Shown piece by piece: positions 44,852 to 53,991 of a DNA stretch of 64,000 nucleotides; position 1 is the stretch's first letter, and each line of letters begins with the position of its first letter. Both the position numbers and the translations under genes were made by a program. Under the pieces are notes generated by a model, which saw only the letters and a program-made list of their open reading frames with translations, searched no databases and was not told the DNA's origin. The stretch covers positions 3,162,001 to 3,226,000 of the forward strand of contig NC_010694.1 in NCBI RefSeq assembly GCF_000026185.1. Reading direction: 5' to 3'. Source of the stretch: Erwinia tasmaniensis Et1/99 (GTDB taxonomy: Bacteria; Pseudomonadota; Gammaproteobacteria; Enterobacterales; Enterobacteriaceae).

Positions 44852-46335
44852 TTTAATTCCCAACTTCCTTTATGGGTTGAATGATTTCATTGATACTTAA
44901 ACCAGGAAAAACCGATTTCGATCATAAAAAAACGAATGTTTTACTTCACACTTCAACTTCACGCTCAGATATTAAAAGCATTCTCTGTTAACATCTTGCG
45001 CTATAAATGGGCGTAACAATACACCCAATTCATTTATGTAAAATGATATAGGGGGAAAACTTTATCACCTGCTTTATAATAGGCAAATGTGGACAGACAT
45101 AGCCATACATGTAGAAAAAGGATATCTCTACACGCTATAAAGAAACCAGATCATAATGTAAAAAAACGGATGGTTTAAAAAAATCCAATACAGCCTATTC
45201 GTGTAAGAACAGTCTGCATAACAAACTCCCTCAGTCAGGTAACATTACATATATAAGTGATGATACTATGGTCGCGCTCACGAAAATTCATCCTTAAAAT
45301 CTTAAAATCCCATCCATTTCGATTAGGATAGTACTTACCTTAATTAAGGTTGTAAAATTGTTGTTACCGCTCTATCTTCGTCAATTGATAGCCAACGCCT
45401 ATCTATATAGTAAAAATGATCGTCGCATCCTTTTGATTCTGGAATGGTCCTAATTCCACTTATCTAGCTTAGCGGAAAACTTATGAATGTATCCTATATA
45501 TACATCACCATTTAAAAATAAATAAATGTCTGATTTAAATATATTTTTTAGAAAATCAATTCGTATTGTTGCTTAAAAAAACCGGACATTCTCGTACTTA
45601 AGCATCTGAATCCGACTCCGGTATTATCTTAAGAATATCGCGTTACCTAAAGTTAAGGTTAATTATGACATCTGTGATCACAGTTGAAATTTCTCCTCTC
45701 CTATCCTCACTATGAAAACAATCACCAACGTGATTATAAAATATATTCATAAAGAAATGACATATTGACAACTTGATGCAATTAAATTATTTTTCTTTGC
45801 TAACAAAATTATTCAGACTGAATCAGAGCAGTCACTGGGCTCATTAGCGCCCACCAGTGCATTTCAGCTTAAACAATTTTTTCTCTGATAACATAAAAAG
45901 ATACGACAACCCGTATACCACAACTTTACCAAAACAGTGATTTCTACGTTATTTATAATATGCGAATGCTATCTGAAATGAAGGGGCACTATTGAGCAAC
46001 AAAGAGAGGTAAAGACCTTATATCTAAAAGGGTATCTTCATACTGGGCTGCTGGTCATCTTCTGCAAATTAAGAGATTAAATACTTCTCGTATAACATGC
46101 ACTGAAATTCTATTTCATTTTCAGACCACATTTATTGTGTGGATAACAATAACGCTATGCTCATTTTTCATAAGAGCGGAAAACCAAGCCGACAGGTCTC
46201 ATTCTGTACCCGGACGAAATAGGGTTAAGCAACATGAGAAACTGAACAAGATGTCATATTATTGTCACGCGAAAAATGACAGTTTTATTACAGGCAATGT
46301 AATGTCTTTCTCGAAAAATCAACACGGAAATCAAC
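44852..46335. other. Long AT-rich regulatory region between pilin operon 3 and LuxR-type gene
   Basis: About 1.5 kb with no gene on either strand, separating divergent transcripts. It contains a perfect 14-bp palindrome ACCTTAATTAAGGT (45337-45350), a related TTAAGGTTAA near 45653, and the 12-mer AAAAATGATCGT at about 45412-45423. No long inverted repeat of the fimS kind was found by eye. Its length and AT content suggest complex regulation with H-NS-type silencing (inference). Confidence 0.45.
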
Positions 46336-46352
46336 ATGGAAATCAGCATGAA
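46317..46352 (+). repeat. Three imperfect 12-bp tandem repeats at the regulator start
   Basis: AAATCAACACGG, AAATCAACATGG, AAATCAGCATGA in a row. The unit is a multiple of three, so copy change would alter the number of possible ATG starts without shifting the frame. Confidence 0.55.
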
Positions 46353-46965
46353 CATGATTAAGGCCCAGTCTTCAAGCGCTGAGCCAAAAGGGAATATTCT
46401 TATTAGCGAGAATAATTATCTTATTTTAGCACTACAGTCTCTTTGCCCAAGCTTAATCCCCATCAATCCATCCAACCCAGATCCTTATCTTTTTTCCCTT
46501 CTAAAACATACGGAAAGCATCAAGGTGTTCGTTGACAGCAACATTTGCTCTGCGGGACACCTTGCACTGCTTGAAGATATCGTTGAAAAAGCTGACAACG
46601 CTGAAATCGCCTGGCTACAAACGGACAGAGTCCCCCCACCTCCCCTTAAAAATATCTATAAAATCATAGAGATGAAACAAGACATAGATGCATTCAAGAA
46701 GGTCATTCACAGCAGAAAGATAAAAGACAAGCACAGCACCGACACCAGCTATACGTTAACCCGCTCAGAAGTCAAACTACTCCCTTTTTTTCTTAAAAAG
46801 AGCCGCAGCGAGCAGCTACCGGAACAGTTCAGGTACAAAGACAAAAATTTTCTAAGCCATCGCGCTAACATCGTTAACAAAACCGGCTTGGGTAGTTTTG
46901 CTTTTTTGCAAACCCTCTACACGAGAAACGGCGAGGCTTTCTTAAGAATGTACTTAGCAGATTGA
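46336..46965 (+). CDS. LuxR-like regulator divergent from fimbrial operon 3
   Basis: 209 residues (MEISMNMIKAQSSS). A receiver-like first part (about 20-130: NILISENNYLILALQSLC…) lacks a clear phospho-acceptor. The C-terminal part (140-209) has LTRSEVKLLPFFLKKSRSEQL then KNFLSHRANIVNKTGLGSFA, a divergent LuxR helix-turn-helix. It resembles fimbrial regulators of the FimW/FimZ sort in plan. Three imperfect 12-bp repeats cross its start codon. Met4 or Met6 may be the real start. Confidence 0.6.
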   Translation: MEISMNMIKAQSSSAEPKGNILISENNYLILALQSLCPSLIPINPSNPDPYLFSLLKHTESIKVFVDSNICSAGHLALLEDIVEKADNAEIAWLQTDRVPPPPLKNIYKIIEMKQDIDAFKKVIHSRKIKDKHSTDTSYTLTRSEVKLLPFFLKKSRSEQLPEQFRYKDKNFLSHRANIVNKTGLGSFAFLQTLYTRNGEAFLRMYLAD

Positions 46966-47117
46966 TGGGGCTACGTCTTATCATGACCGGGCGTGGTGAA
47001 TTCATATCCAAAGAGACATAACATGTACCGGATGATCGTGATGATGAATGTCCCATCTACAGCGTATTAAACCATTGATCACAGCTTCTGCCAGAACCTT
47101 CAAAAGGAGAAACATGA

Positions 47118-47555
47118 ATGATCGATGAGCAACAAACTGACTGGAATCGTATGGTGCCAGAACTGACCGTCAGCGATCTTACGGCATCTCTGCATTTTTA
47201 TACTGACGTTCTTGGCTTTACCGTCATCATCCGACGGCATCAGCCTGACTTCGCCTATATTGCACTGGGTGAAGCCCAGCTGATGCTGGAGGCATATCAT
47301 GATGAAGGCTGGAACACCGCAGAGCTGATCAGGCCATTCGGGCGCGGCGTTAATTTTCAGATAGAGATTGATGACGTCAATCCTGTTCTCGCCAGTCTGC
47401 ACGATCGTCGCATTCCTCTGTATCGCCAGCTGCGGGACAATTTTTACCACATTGGTTCGACAGAAGTCTGCCAGAGGGAGTTTTTAGTGCAGGACCCGGA
47501 CGGATACCTGCTGCGCTTCAGTCAGTATATTGAATCCCCGCCCTCCTCGTCATAG
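47118..47555 (+). CDS. VOC superfamily (glyoxalase/bleomycin resistance-like) protein
   Basis: 145 residues made of two beta-alpha-beta-beta-beta modules: VPELTVSDLTASLHFYTDVLGF at the N-terminus and CQREFLVQDPDGYLLRFSQ at the C-terminus, both VOC hallmarks. HxxE-type metal ligands appear plausible, but the substrate is not predictable. ATG 47118 is used because an ATG four bases earlier runs into a stop after four codons. AAGGAG lies upstream. It lies alone. Confidence 0.85.
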   Translation: MIDEQQTDWNRMVPELTVSDLTASLHFYTDVLGFTVIIRRHQPDFAYIALGEAQLMLEAYHDEGWNTAELIRPFGRGVNFQIEIDDVNPVLASLHDRRIPLYRQLRDNFYHIGSTEVCQREFLVQDPDGYLLRFSQYIESPPSSS

Positions 47556-47630
47556 CCTTTGTCTCACGTGACCAGGCAGATCCTGCTGGTCACAACCTTA
47601 AGAAGAAGCCAAATGCCTTACGGACACAAC

Positions 47631-47864
47631 TTATTGCTTCTTTTCATCAGAAACAATCAATGAGTCGATAAATTGTTTTTGTTTTTCATTGAGATCGAGC
47701 CTTTTTAACTTCTTAACCAGCTTATTTGCATCCTGTTGTGCTGGCTGTTGTAGCTTCTTTTCATCACGATTTGAGACACAAACTAAGGAGATAATGATTA
47801 GCGCCCAGACTAATAAACAAAAGATGAAGAGAGCTATCCATGTCGTTCTTGTACTGATTTTCAT
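47631..47864 (-). CDS. Small single-pass membrane protein
   Basis: 77 residues: one transmembrane helix at about 9-30 (WIALFIFCLLVWALIIISLV), then a highly charged C-terminal helix rich in Lys and Gln (KLVKKLKRLDLNEKQKQFID). GGGGATGG lies upstream of the ATG. No family recognised; perhaps a peptide affecting a membrane partner. Confidence 0.45.
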   Translation of the reverse strand: MKISTRTTWIALFIFCLLVWALIIISLVCVSNRDEKKLQQPAQQDANKLVKKLKRLDLNEKQKQFIDSLIVSDEKKQ

Positions 47865-48175
47865 TTTCCATCCCCAAAAAAATAGGCTTCATTAAGACAA
47901 ATCTCAAGCCGCAATGGTTCAAAATGGAACTCACAACAGTCATAAACATTATTTCAAAGGGGTTACAAAGCCTGAATTAAGATAAAAAATCCGCATAACG
48001 CACAATTATAAGAACAAAAAACCAACAATCATCTTCAGTGATTTCGTTTCTTCTTCGTGTTCAGGTATCTGGTACAACGGAAAAAAAACATGGGTCAGTA
48101 AGAGGAGCGCCCGTTTTCTTTACGGGGGCAAGGCGGGAAAAGCGATGGATGCGCTCAGAGATAGGCGAACGCTTC
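47865..48175. other. Non-coding stretch before pqqF 3' end
   Basis: About 310 bp. Short frames here have no family resemblance. No clear T-tailed terminator for the pqq operon was recognised. It marks the right edge of the accessory region. Confidence 0.35.
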
Positions 48176-50566
48176 TTAAAGGCTGTCGACCTCCGTGCCG
48201 ATCAGCGTCCAGGCGTTCTGACGGTCAGCGATCAGGCGCTGATGATAGTCTGAAAGGTGAGCAGGGGTTAGCGCCTGCACGGCGACCTCATCGGGATGAG
48301 GCCGTGGTTGCTGTGCGGCCAGCCAGCGCCGGAGGCTTTCCTGCTGAAAATCGGCCGGTTCCCGCTGCTGCTGATCCAGCAATAGCGCGGCCTTCTCGCG
48401 CAACGTATCAACGCTGATGGCGGCCAGCGCCTCGCTGATCCCGACTAAAAAACTATCGATGTACGCCGAAAGATCGGCAGTGCTCACATGCGGAGATTGC
48501 AGTGCAAACAAGACGCCTGAACGCCCTGCGGCCTGATAAAAACGACAGCTGACCACATAACCAATATTCTGCTCGACGCGCAGCTGCTGAAAAAATGCCG
48601 GCTGGTAGATCAGCGCCAGCAGCTGCCAGGCAGCCATGCATTGTGCGCTGTTTTCCACCAGCGGGCAGAAGCGTAGCAGGACCGCATCGCGGCTGGCGGT
48701 CGCCACCTGATACTCAGGCTGCGGCACGGGTGGCTGCGGCTGCGCCCAGTGCGGCGGATTAACCCTGCCGGGAAAAGAAGTGAGCAGATGAGACAAAGAT
48801 CGGCAGAGCGCCTCATCACCGCCATCCAGTACCGCCTGCCACGCCAGGCGCGGCAGCGGCTGTTCTGCTGGCTGATAATGCGATGCGCGCAACAGCACGG
48901 GTAAGGCGTTGAGCAGCGCACGCACCGCGATATCCTCACGCTGTGCCTGCTGCTGCCGCCGGTATTCACGCTCTCCCTGCGCGATCGTCGCCGGGGTTAT
49001 CCCGCACAGCTGCTGGTTTAGCGATGCCAGCATGCGTATCATCAACGCCGGACTGCCGCACAGCTGGATAACCCAAAGACCTTCCTGACAGCTGACGCGA
49101 AGATCACCGCCCTGATGGACGCAATCGGCAGCCAGCGCCCGCAGGCTCGACTGCATAATCACGCCCCACGGGGGCGGAAGATCGTCGAGCGGACTCAACA
49201 GCAGTGCAGCCCTGTTCTTATCCGCCCGCTGATGGTTTAACGCCACCCGTGCTTCGGGCAACGAGATCCGCATACTGCGTTGATTACTTTGAAAAAAGAC
49301 ACGTTCTTCAGCTGGAAGATGCGCCTTTACCGGCGCACGCGTCTGCGCCGCACAGTTAAGGCTGAACCCCTGTACGCGGCACCGTGGCACCGACTTTTGC
49401 GCACCGATCCACAGCCGGGCTAAACGCGCCGCCGACAGCTGCGCCAGCAGCCCGAATCCGCCGCCTTTCTGCATCGGCGGTGGAGCAAAACCGAAGGCGC
49501 GTTCGCGTAGCCGGTCCATCGACGGCAGTGCGGCAAACTGGCGGCGGGCGAGCCGCACATAGTGCTGGCGCGGCTCCGCCGCCAGCGTCGTCAGCCGTTG
49601 CAGCCAGCCATGCACCCACCCTTCCACCTCTGCCGCCTGACTCTCATCAACCAGCACAATGTCGAAACTGACCAGCGTCTGCAAGGCACTTTGATACGGC
49701 AACAGCAGCCGCGCGCCGTCGCACAGATTGCGCGCGCGCAGCGTCGCCATCAGCCCCCCCGCCGCCTCGTCCAGCCATAGCTGGCGCAGCAACGTCAGTT
49801 CGCCGCCGCGCGGCCGATCCAACAGGAATGAAAGACGCAGACGCGGCGCGCCCGCCAGTTGCAGGTCGATATCGCGCTGCGGTGAGTAATGCAGTAACGG
49901 CAGCGCGGGCGGTCGCGGGCCGACTGCCGCAAACGCGCTGCCGTACTGCCGGGCCATCTGCCAGAGCGCTTCGGGCGACTGCGGCCCCTGCAACCACAGC
50001 GTGATATTCGCCGCGTGATAATAGCGCTGATGAAACTGACGTAACGCCAGGCGCAGCGCCGGCCCGTCATCACCAAAACTCGCGGCGTTACCGATGTGAA
50101 AACGCTGCCAGGGGTGCGCGGTAAAAGCGCGACTCTGCGCGGCATCACACAGCGTATCCTGATGCCCGGCCAGCAGACGGCATTCGGCATCAATAGTGGC
50201 GACCTCTTGGCGGATCGCCTTCTCTGCCAGCAGCGGAGCCAGCAGCATATCGCTCAGACGCGCCAGCGAGGACGCCAGCAGCGGCGGGGGGCATTCGCAG
50301 AAAAAGGCCGTGCTGCTGCCGTGAGTGGTGGCATTCAGCCGCCCCCCCTGTGCCGGCAGCCATGCCATCAGCCGGTCGTCATCCTGATAATCGCGACTGC
50401 CGGCAAACAGCAGATGTTCCAGCAGATGGGCCAGCCCAGGCCAGTTATCGGGTTCATGATGGCTACCGACATCAACCTGAAGCAGCGCCGAAGCGTGCAC
50501 CGCCTGCGCATCGCTAATCAGCGCAACGCGCAAACCGTTTTCGAGTCGTCGACGCAGCGGCTCCAT
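48176..50566 (-). CDS. pqqF: PQQ biosynthesis zinc protease PqqF
   Basis: 796 residues, M16 (inverzincin) family. The zinc motif HLLEH near residues 46-50 within NWPGLAHLLEHLLFAGSRDY is intact, with the downstream Glu expected in the TIDAEC segment (about residue 125). PqqF of enteric bacteria has about 760 residues. It works with PqqG-like partners, or alone, to release the cross-linked Glu-Tyr from PqqA. Last gene of pqqABCDEF, 3 bp after pqqE. Some enterobacteria lack it; here it is complete. Confidence 0.93.
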   Translation of the reverse strand: MEPLRRRLENGLRVALISDAQAVHASALLQVDVGSHHEPDNWPGLAHLLEHLLFAGSRDYQDDDRLMAWLPAQGGRLNATTHGSSTAFFCECPPPLLASSLARLSDMLLAPLLAEKAIRQEVATIDAECRLLAGHQDTLCDAAQSRAFTAHPWQRFHIGNAASFGDDGPALRLALRQFHQRYYHAANITLWLQGPQSPEALWQMARQYGSAFAAVGPRPPALPLLHYSPQRDIDLQLAGAPRLRLSFLLDRPRGGELTLLRQLWLDEAAGGLMATLRARNLCDGARLLLPYQSALQTLVSFDIVLVDESQAAEVEGWVHGWLQRLTTLAAEPRQHYVRLARRQFAALPSMDRLRERAFGFAPPPMQKGGGFGLLAQLSAARLARLWIGAQKSVPRCRVQGFSLNCAAQTRAPVKAHLPAEERVFFQSNQRSMRISLPEARVALNHQRADKNRAALLLSPLDDLPPPWGVIMQSSLRALAADCVHQGGDLRVSCQEGLWVIQLCGSPALMIRMLASLNQQLCGITPATIAQGEREYRRQQQAQREDIAVRALLNALPVLLRASHYQPAEQPLPRLAWQAVLDGGDEALCRSLSHLLTSFPGRVNPPHWAQPQPPVPQPEYQVATASRDAVLLRFCPLVENSAQCMAAWQLLALIYQPAFFQQLRVEQNIGYVVSCRFYQAAGRSGVLFALQSPHVSTADLSAYIDSFLVGISEALAAISVDTLREKAALLLDQQQREPADFQQESLRRWLAAQQPRPHPDEVAVQALTPAHLSDYHQRLIADRQNAWTLIGTEVDSL

Positions 50567-50569
50567 CCG

Positions 50570-51718
50570 TCAGCCCTTAAAAATAAGCTGAGAGTTGACC
50601 CGTTCAGAGTTCGCACGGTTGCGGAACCGTAGCTGGTTTACCTGAATATTGGTGCAGTTGGCCTGTTCACGCGCGGCGAGGATGGTGCCATGATGTTCTG
50701 ATTTGCTGCATACCGGGTCGGCATTATCGGCATTGCCGGTCAGCATAAACGCCTGGCAGCGACAGCCGCCGAAGTCTTTCTCTTTTTCATCACAGGAGCG
50801 GCACGGCTCCGGCATCCAGTCAAAACCGCGATAGCGGTTAAAGCCAAACGAGTTGAACCAGATATCCTGGAGACTGTGCTCCAGCACCGACGGGAACCGG
50901 ATCGGCAGCTGGCGTGCGCTGTGGCAAGGCAGCGCCATACCTTCCGGCGTCACGCTAAGGAAGATGGCCCCCCAGCCGCCCATGCAGCCCTTCGGCCGCT
51001 CTTCGTAATAGTCCGGGGTGACGAACAGTAAATTGGCCAGATTACCGCTGGCGGCCATCTTCTCGCGGTAGCGATGAACCACCGCCTCGGCACGCACCAG
51101 CTGGTCGCGCGTCGGCAACAGGCCTTCGCGGTTGAGCTGCGCCCAGCCATAGAACTGACAGGTTGCCAGCTCGACATCATCGGCTTCCAGTTCGATACAC
51201 AGCTCGATAATGCGGTCGAGCTGGTCAATATTGTGACGATGCAGCACAAAATTCAGCACCATCGGATAGCCGTGCGCTTTGACCGCGCGCGCCATCTCCA
51301 GCTTTTGCTGAAACGCCTTTTGCGATCCGGCCAGCGCGGCATTCAGGGTTTCATCGCTGGCCTGAAAGCTGATCTGAATATGATCCAGCCCGGCTTCGGC
51401 AAAGGCGTCGATCTTCTTCTGCGTCAGTCCGATCCCGGAGGTAATCAGGTTGGTATAGAAACCGAGTTCGCGGGCGCTGCGGATCAGCTCCGGCAGATCC
51501 TTACGCACCAGCGGCTCACCGCCGGAAAAGCCGATCTGCACCGCGCCCATCGCCCGCGCCTGCTTAAACACCTCGATCCACTGGGCGGTGCTTAGCTCTT
51601 TTTCCTGTTGGGCAAAGTCGAGCGGATTAGAGCAGTACGGACACTGTAGCGGGCAGCGGTAGGTCAGCTCGGCCAGTAACCACAGCGGCGGTTTAACGTT
51701 AGATTCAGAGGGGTTCAC
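50570..51718 (-). CDS. pqqE: PqqA peptide cyclase PqqE (radical SAM/SPASM)
   Basis: 382 residues from GTG 51718, overlapping pqqD by 14 bp. Radical SAM motif CPLQCPYC with C22, C26 and C29; [13 protein letters not shown]-terminal SPASM cysteines in [20 protein letters not shown]. It links Glu and Tyr side chains of PqqA carried by PqqD, the first step of PQQ formation. Confidence 0.96.
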   Translation of the reverse strand: MNPSESNVKPPLWLLAELTYRCPLQCPYCSNPLDFAQQEKELSTAQWIEVFKQARAMGAVQIGFSGGEPLVRKDLPELIRSARELGFYTNLITSGIGLTQKKIDAFAEAGLDHIQISFQASDETLNAALAGSQKAFQQKLEMARAVKAHGYPMVLNFVLHRHNIDQLDRIIELCIELEADDVELATCQFYGWAQLNREGLLPTRDQLVRAEAVVHRYREKMAASGNLANLLFVTPDYYEERPKGCMGGWGAIFLSVTPEGMALPCHSARQLPIRFPSVLEHSLQDIWFNSFGFNRYRGFDWMPEPCRSCDEKEKDFGGCRCQAFMLTGNADNADPVCSKSEHHGTILAAREQANCTNIQVNQLRFRNRANSERVNSQLIFKG

Positions 51719-51986
51719 GGAAAATTATCCACTTCTGTTCGCGCGCGGCCGCAAAGAAATCGGCCACGTCGTCATCGACGCCGCCCGCCTCCGGAAAACG
51801 CGTATTCAGTGCCAGCACGATCTCCGCCAGCGAGCGCTTGCCGTCCACCAGTTCGAGGATCATCGTCGCGCTGTCGTTAAGTTTCGCCATTCCCTCCGGG
51901 TAAAGGATCACATGGCAGTTCTGCACTTCTTCCCACTGCAGGCGATAGCCGCGGCGGAACACGGGGATGCTTTGGTCGAGGCTCAC
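51705..51986 (-). CDS. pqqD: PqqA-binding chaperone PqqD
   Basis: 93 residues from GTG 51986, overlapping the pqqC stop (GTGA); the frame is open 99 bp further inside pqq[34 protein letters not shown] is split here only for reference by its ends: it matches the PqqD N-terminal half, and [12 protein letters not shown] lies in the helical part. PqqD presents PqqA to PqqE. Confidence 0.92.
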
Positions 51987-52738
51987 AGCAGCTTTCCTTG
52001 ATGCCAGACGGGTTGATCGGTCACGGTGTGGTAAGGCGCACGGTTCAAAGTATAGGCCATCGTCATGGCATCCAGCATGCTCCACAGGATATCCAGCTTA
52101 AACTGTAGGATCTCCAGCATACGCTGCTGCTTTTCCACGCTGTTGCAGTACGCCAGCGCCAGCTGTAAGCCATGTTCGACGTCGCGCCGGGCCTGGCCAA
52201 GGCGGCCACGGAAATAGCCGTAGCCCTCTTCCTCAATCCACGGATAGTGCTGCGGCCAGCTGTCGAGGCGCGACTGGTGAATTTCGGGGGCAAACAGTTC
52301 GGTCAGTGAACTACAGGCGGCCTCCTGCCATACCGCACGCCGGGCAAAGGAGACATAGGCATCAACGGCAAAGCGCACGCCGGGCAACACAAGCTGCTCC
52401 GACAGCAGCACCTCACGGTCAAGGCCGACCGCTTCACCGAGACGCAGCCAGGCTTCAATGCCGCCATCGCTATCGTCATGGCCATCGTGGTCAAGAATAC
52501 GCTGCACCCATTTACGCCGCGTTGCCGCATCCGGGCAGTTGGCCATAATCGCCGCGTCCTTCAGCGGAATGCGGGTCTGGTAATAAAAGCGGTTCGCTAC
52601 CCAGCCCTGGATCTGCTCACGCGTTGCCTCGCCATTATGCATAGCGATATGGTACGGGTGATAAATATGGTAATAAGCTCCGCGCGCGCGCAGCGCCTGT
52701 TCAAACTGTTGTGGGGTCATCAGTGCCGGTTCGGTCAT
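51983..52738 (-). CDS. pqqC: PQQ synthase PqqC
   Basis: 251 residues, the family length, all-helical. Motifs [36 protein letters not shown] and [20 protein letters not shown] include the substrate and O2 pocket residues. It carries out the final ring closure and eight-electron oxidation to PQQ. ATGA overlap with pqqB. Confidence 0.96.
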
Positions 52739-53646
52739 AGTTCTATGCTCATGCCATCGTAGCTAACCTCGATGCCGCGTGCGGTCAGTGCCAGGCGCTC
52801 GTCAGAGGATCCATCAAGGATCGGATTAGTATTATTAATATGGATCAGAATTTTGCGTGCAGCAGGCAGTTCGCCTAATAGCGTCATCAGCCCGCGCTCT
52901 TCACCCAACGCCAGGTGCCCCATATCGCGGCCGGTATTGCGCCCAACGCCGGTATTCGCCAGTTCGTTGTCCTGCCACAGCGTGCCGTCAATCAGCAGGC
53001 AGTCGGCCTGTGACATTAATTCTAACAGCGGCGCGTCTGGCTCACCTAATCCGGGCGCATACAGCAGCCTGCTGCCGCTGGCGGTATCTTCAATCATCAG
53101 CGCGATATTATGGCCAGGCAGTGGGCGTCCGCGAAATGGCGAATACGGCGGCGCGTTGCTAAGGATGGGAATAGCGGTGAAGCGCAGCGACGGACACACC
53201 GCGACGGAAAACGACCGCGCGGGCTGGATAGCATGGTGCACCAGCCCGCCGTTCCAGTGTTGCAGCATGGTGAAGATCGGAAAACCGCTGGTCAGATCCG
53301 CATGCACCTCCGGCGTGCACCACACCTGGTGCGGGCAGCCTTCGCGCAGATTCAGTAACCCGGTGCAGTGATCGATCTGGCTGTCGGTGAGAATAATGGA
53401 GCCAATCGCCGAACCGCGCAGTACGCCAGGTTGATGAAGCTCGGGGTTAGCAGCAATCTGATGGCAGATATCGGGGGAGGCGTTGCACAGCACCCAGTCG
53501 CGGCCGTTATCACTGACCGCAATGGAAGACTGGGTGCGCGCCGTGGCGGCAATGCTACCGTCACGCACGCCCTGGCAGTTGCGGCAATAGCAGTTCCACT
53601 GCGGGAAACCGCCGCCGGCCGCAGAGCCGAGAACTTTGATTTTCAT
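52735..53646 (-). CDS. pqqB: PQQ biosynthesis protein PqqB (metallo-beta-lactamase fold)
   Basis: 303 residues. The start [19 protein letters not shown] and [11 protein letters not shown] are diagnostic. [15 protein letters not shown] replaces the usual MBL HxHxDH motif, as normal for PqqB. It is reported to hydroxylate the Glu-Tyr intermediate. The upstream gene pqqA is separated from it by a terminator-like hairpin. Confidence 0.96.
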
Positions 53647-53667
53647 GGGTTAACCGGGAAAGGGAAT

Positions 53668-53697
53668 GAAAAAATGCCTGGGTTTGACCACAGGCAT
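53668..53697 (-). terminator. Hairpin with T tract between pqqA and pqqB
   Basis: On the minus strand ATGCCTG, 10-base loop, CAGGCAT and TTTTTT. A partial terminator here would explain more pqqA than pqqBCDEF transcript, as known in other PQQ producers, where PqqA is the substrate. Confidence 0.7.
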
Positions 53698-53741
53698 CAC
53701 CGTTTTAACCAGCGTTATTCACGTTGTGATAAAGAGAACGG

Positions 53742-53816
53742 TTAACGATTAGAGATGTATAAGGTCACTTCCAGGCCCAGACGCATATCGATAAAAGTTG
53801 GTTTAGTCCACTGCAT
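53742..53816 (-). CDS. pqqA: PQQ precursor peptide PqqA
   Basis: 24 codons, below usual gene-finder limits: MQWTKPTFIDMRLG, then LEVTLYISNR. The E16 and Y20 in EVTLY are the residues fused to make PQQ. GAGGAAC lies eight bases before the ATG. It is the first gene of the operon, 95 bp before pqqB. Confidence 0.95.
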   Translation of the reverse strand: MQWTKPTFIDMRLGLEVTLYISNR

Positions 53817-53856
53817 TATCAGTTCCTCAGGTGTAAAAAAAGAAGCAAAGGTTGTT

Positions 53857-53886
53857 ATTACCGATCAAAATCGCTTCATTACCGAT
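53857..53886. promoter_or_regulatory. Paired 9-bp direct repeats upstream of pqqA
   Basis: ATTACCGAT at 53857-53865 and 53878-53886 (+ strand), 21 bp apart, two helical turns. It lies 41-70 bp before the pqqA start codon, at a position suitable for a regulator. A third half-like GGTAAC follows at 53890. Confidence 0.45.
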
Positions 53887-53991
53887 TTTGGTAACGTAGC
53901 GGGACAGATGTTGCACCGATGATAAATCGATATCAACCCTGCAATTTGAGCAGTTTATGCTAATTGTACTATTTGGTTCATATATAAGCGG

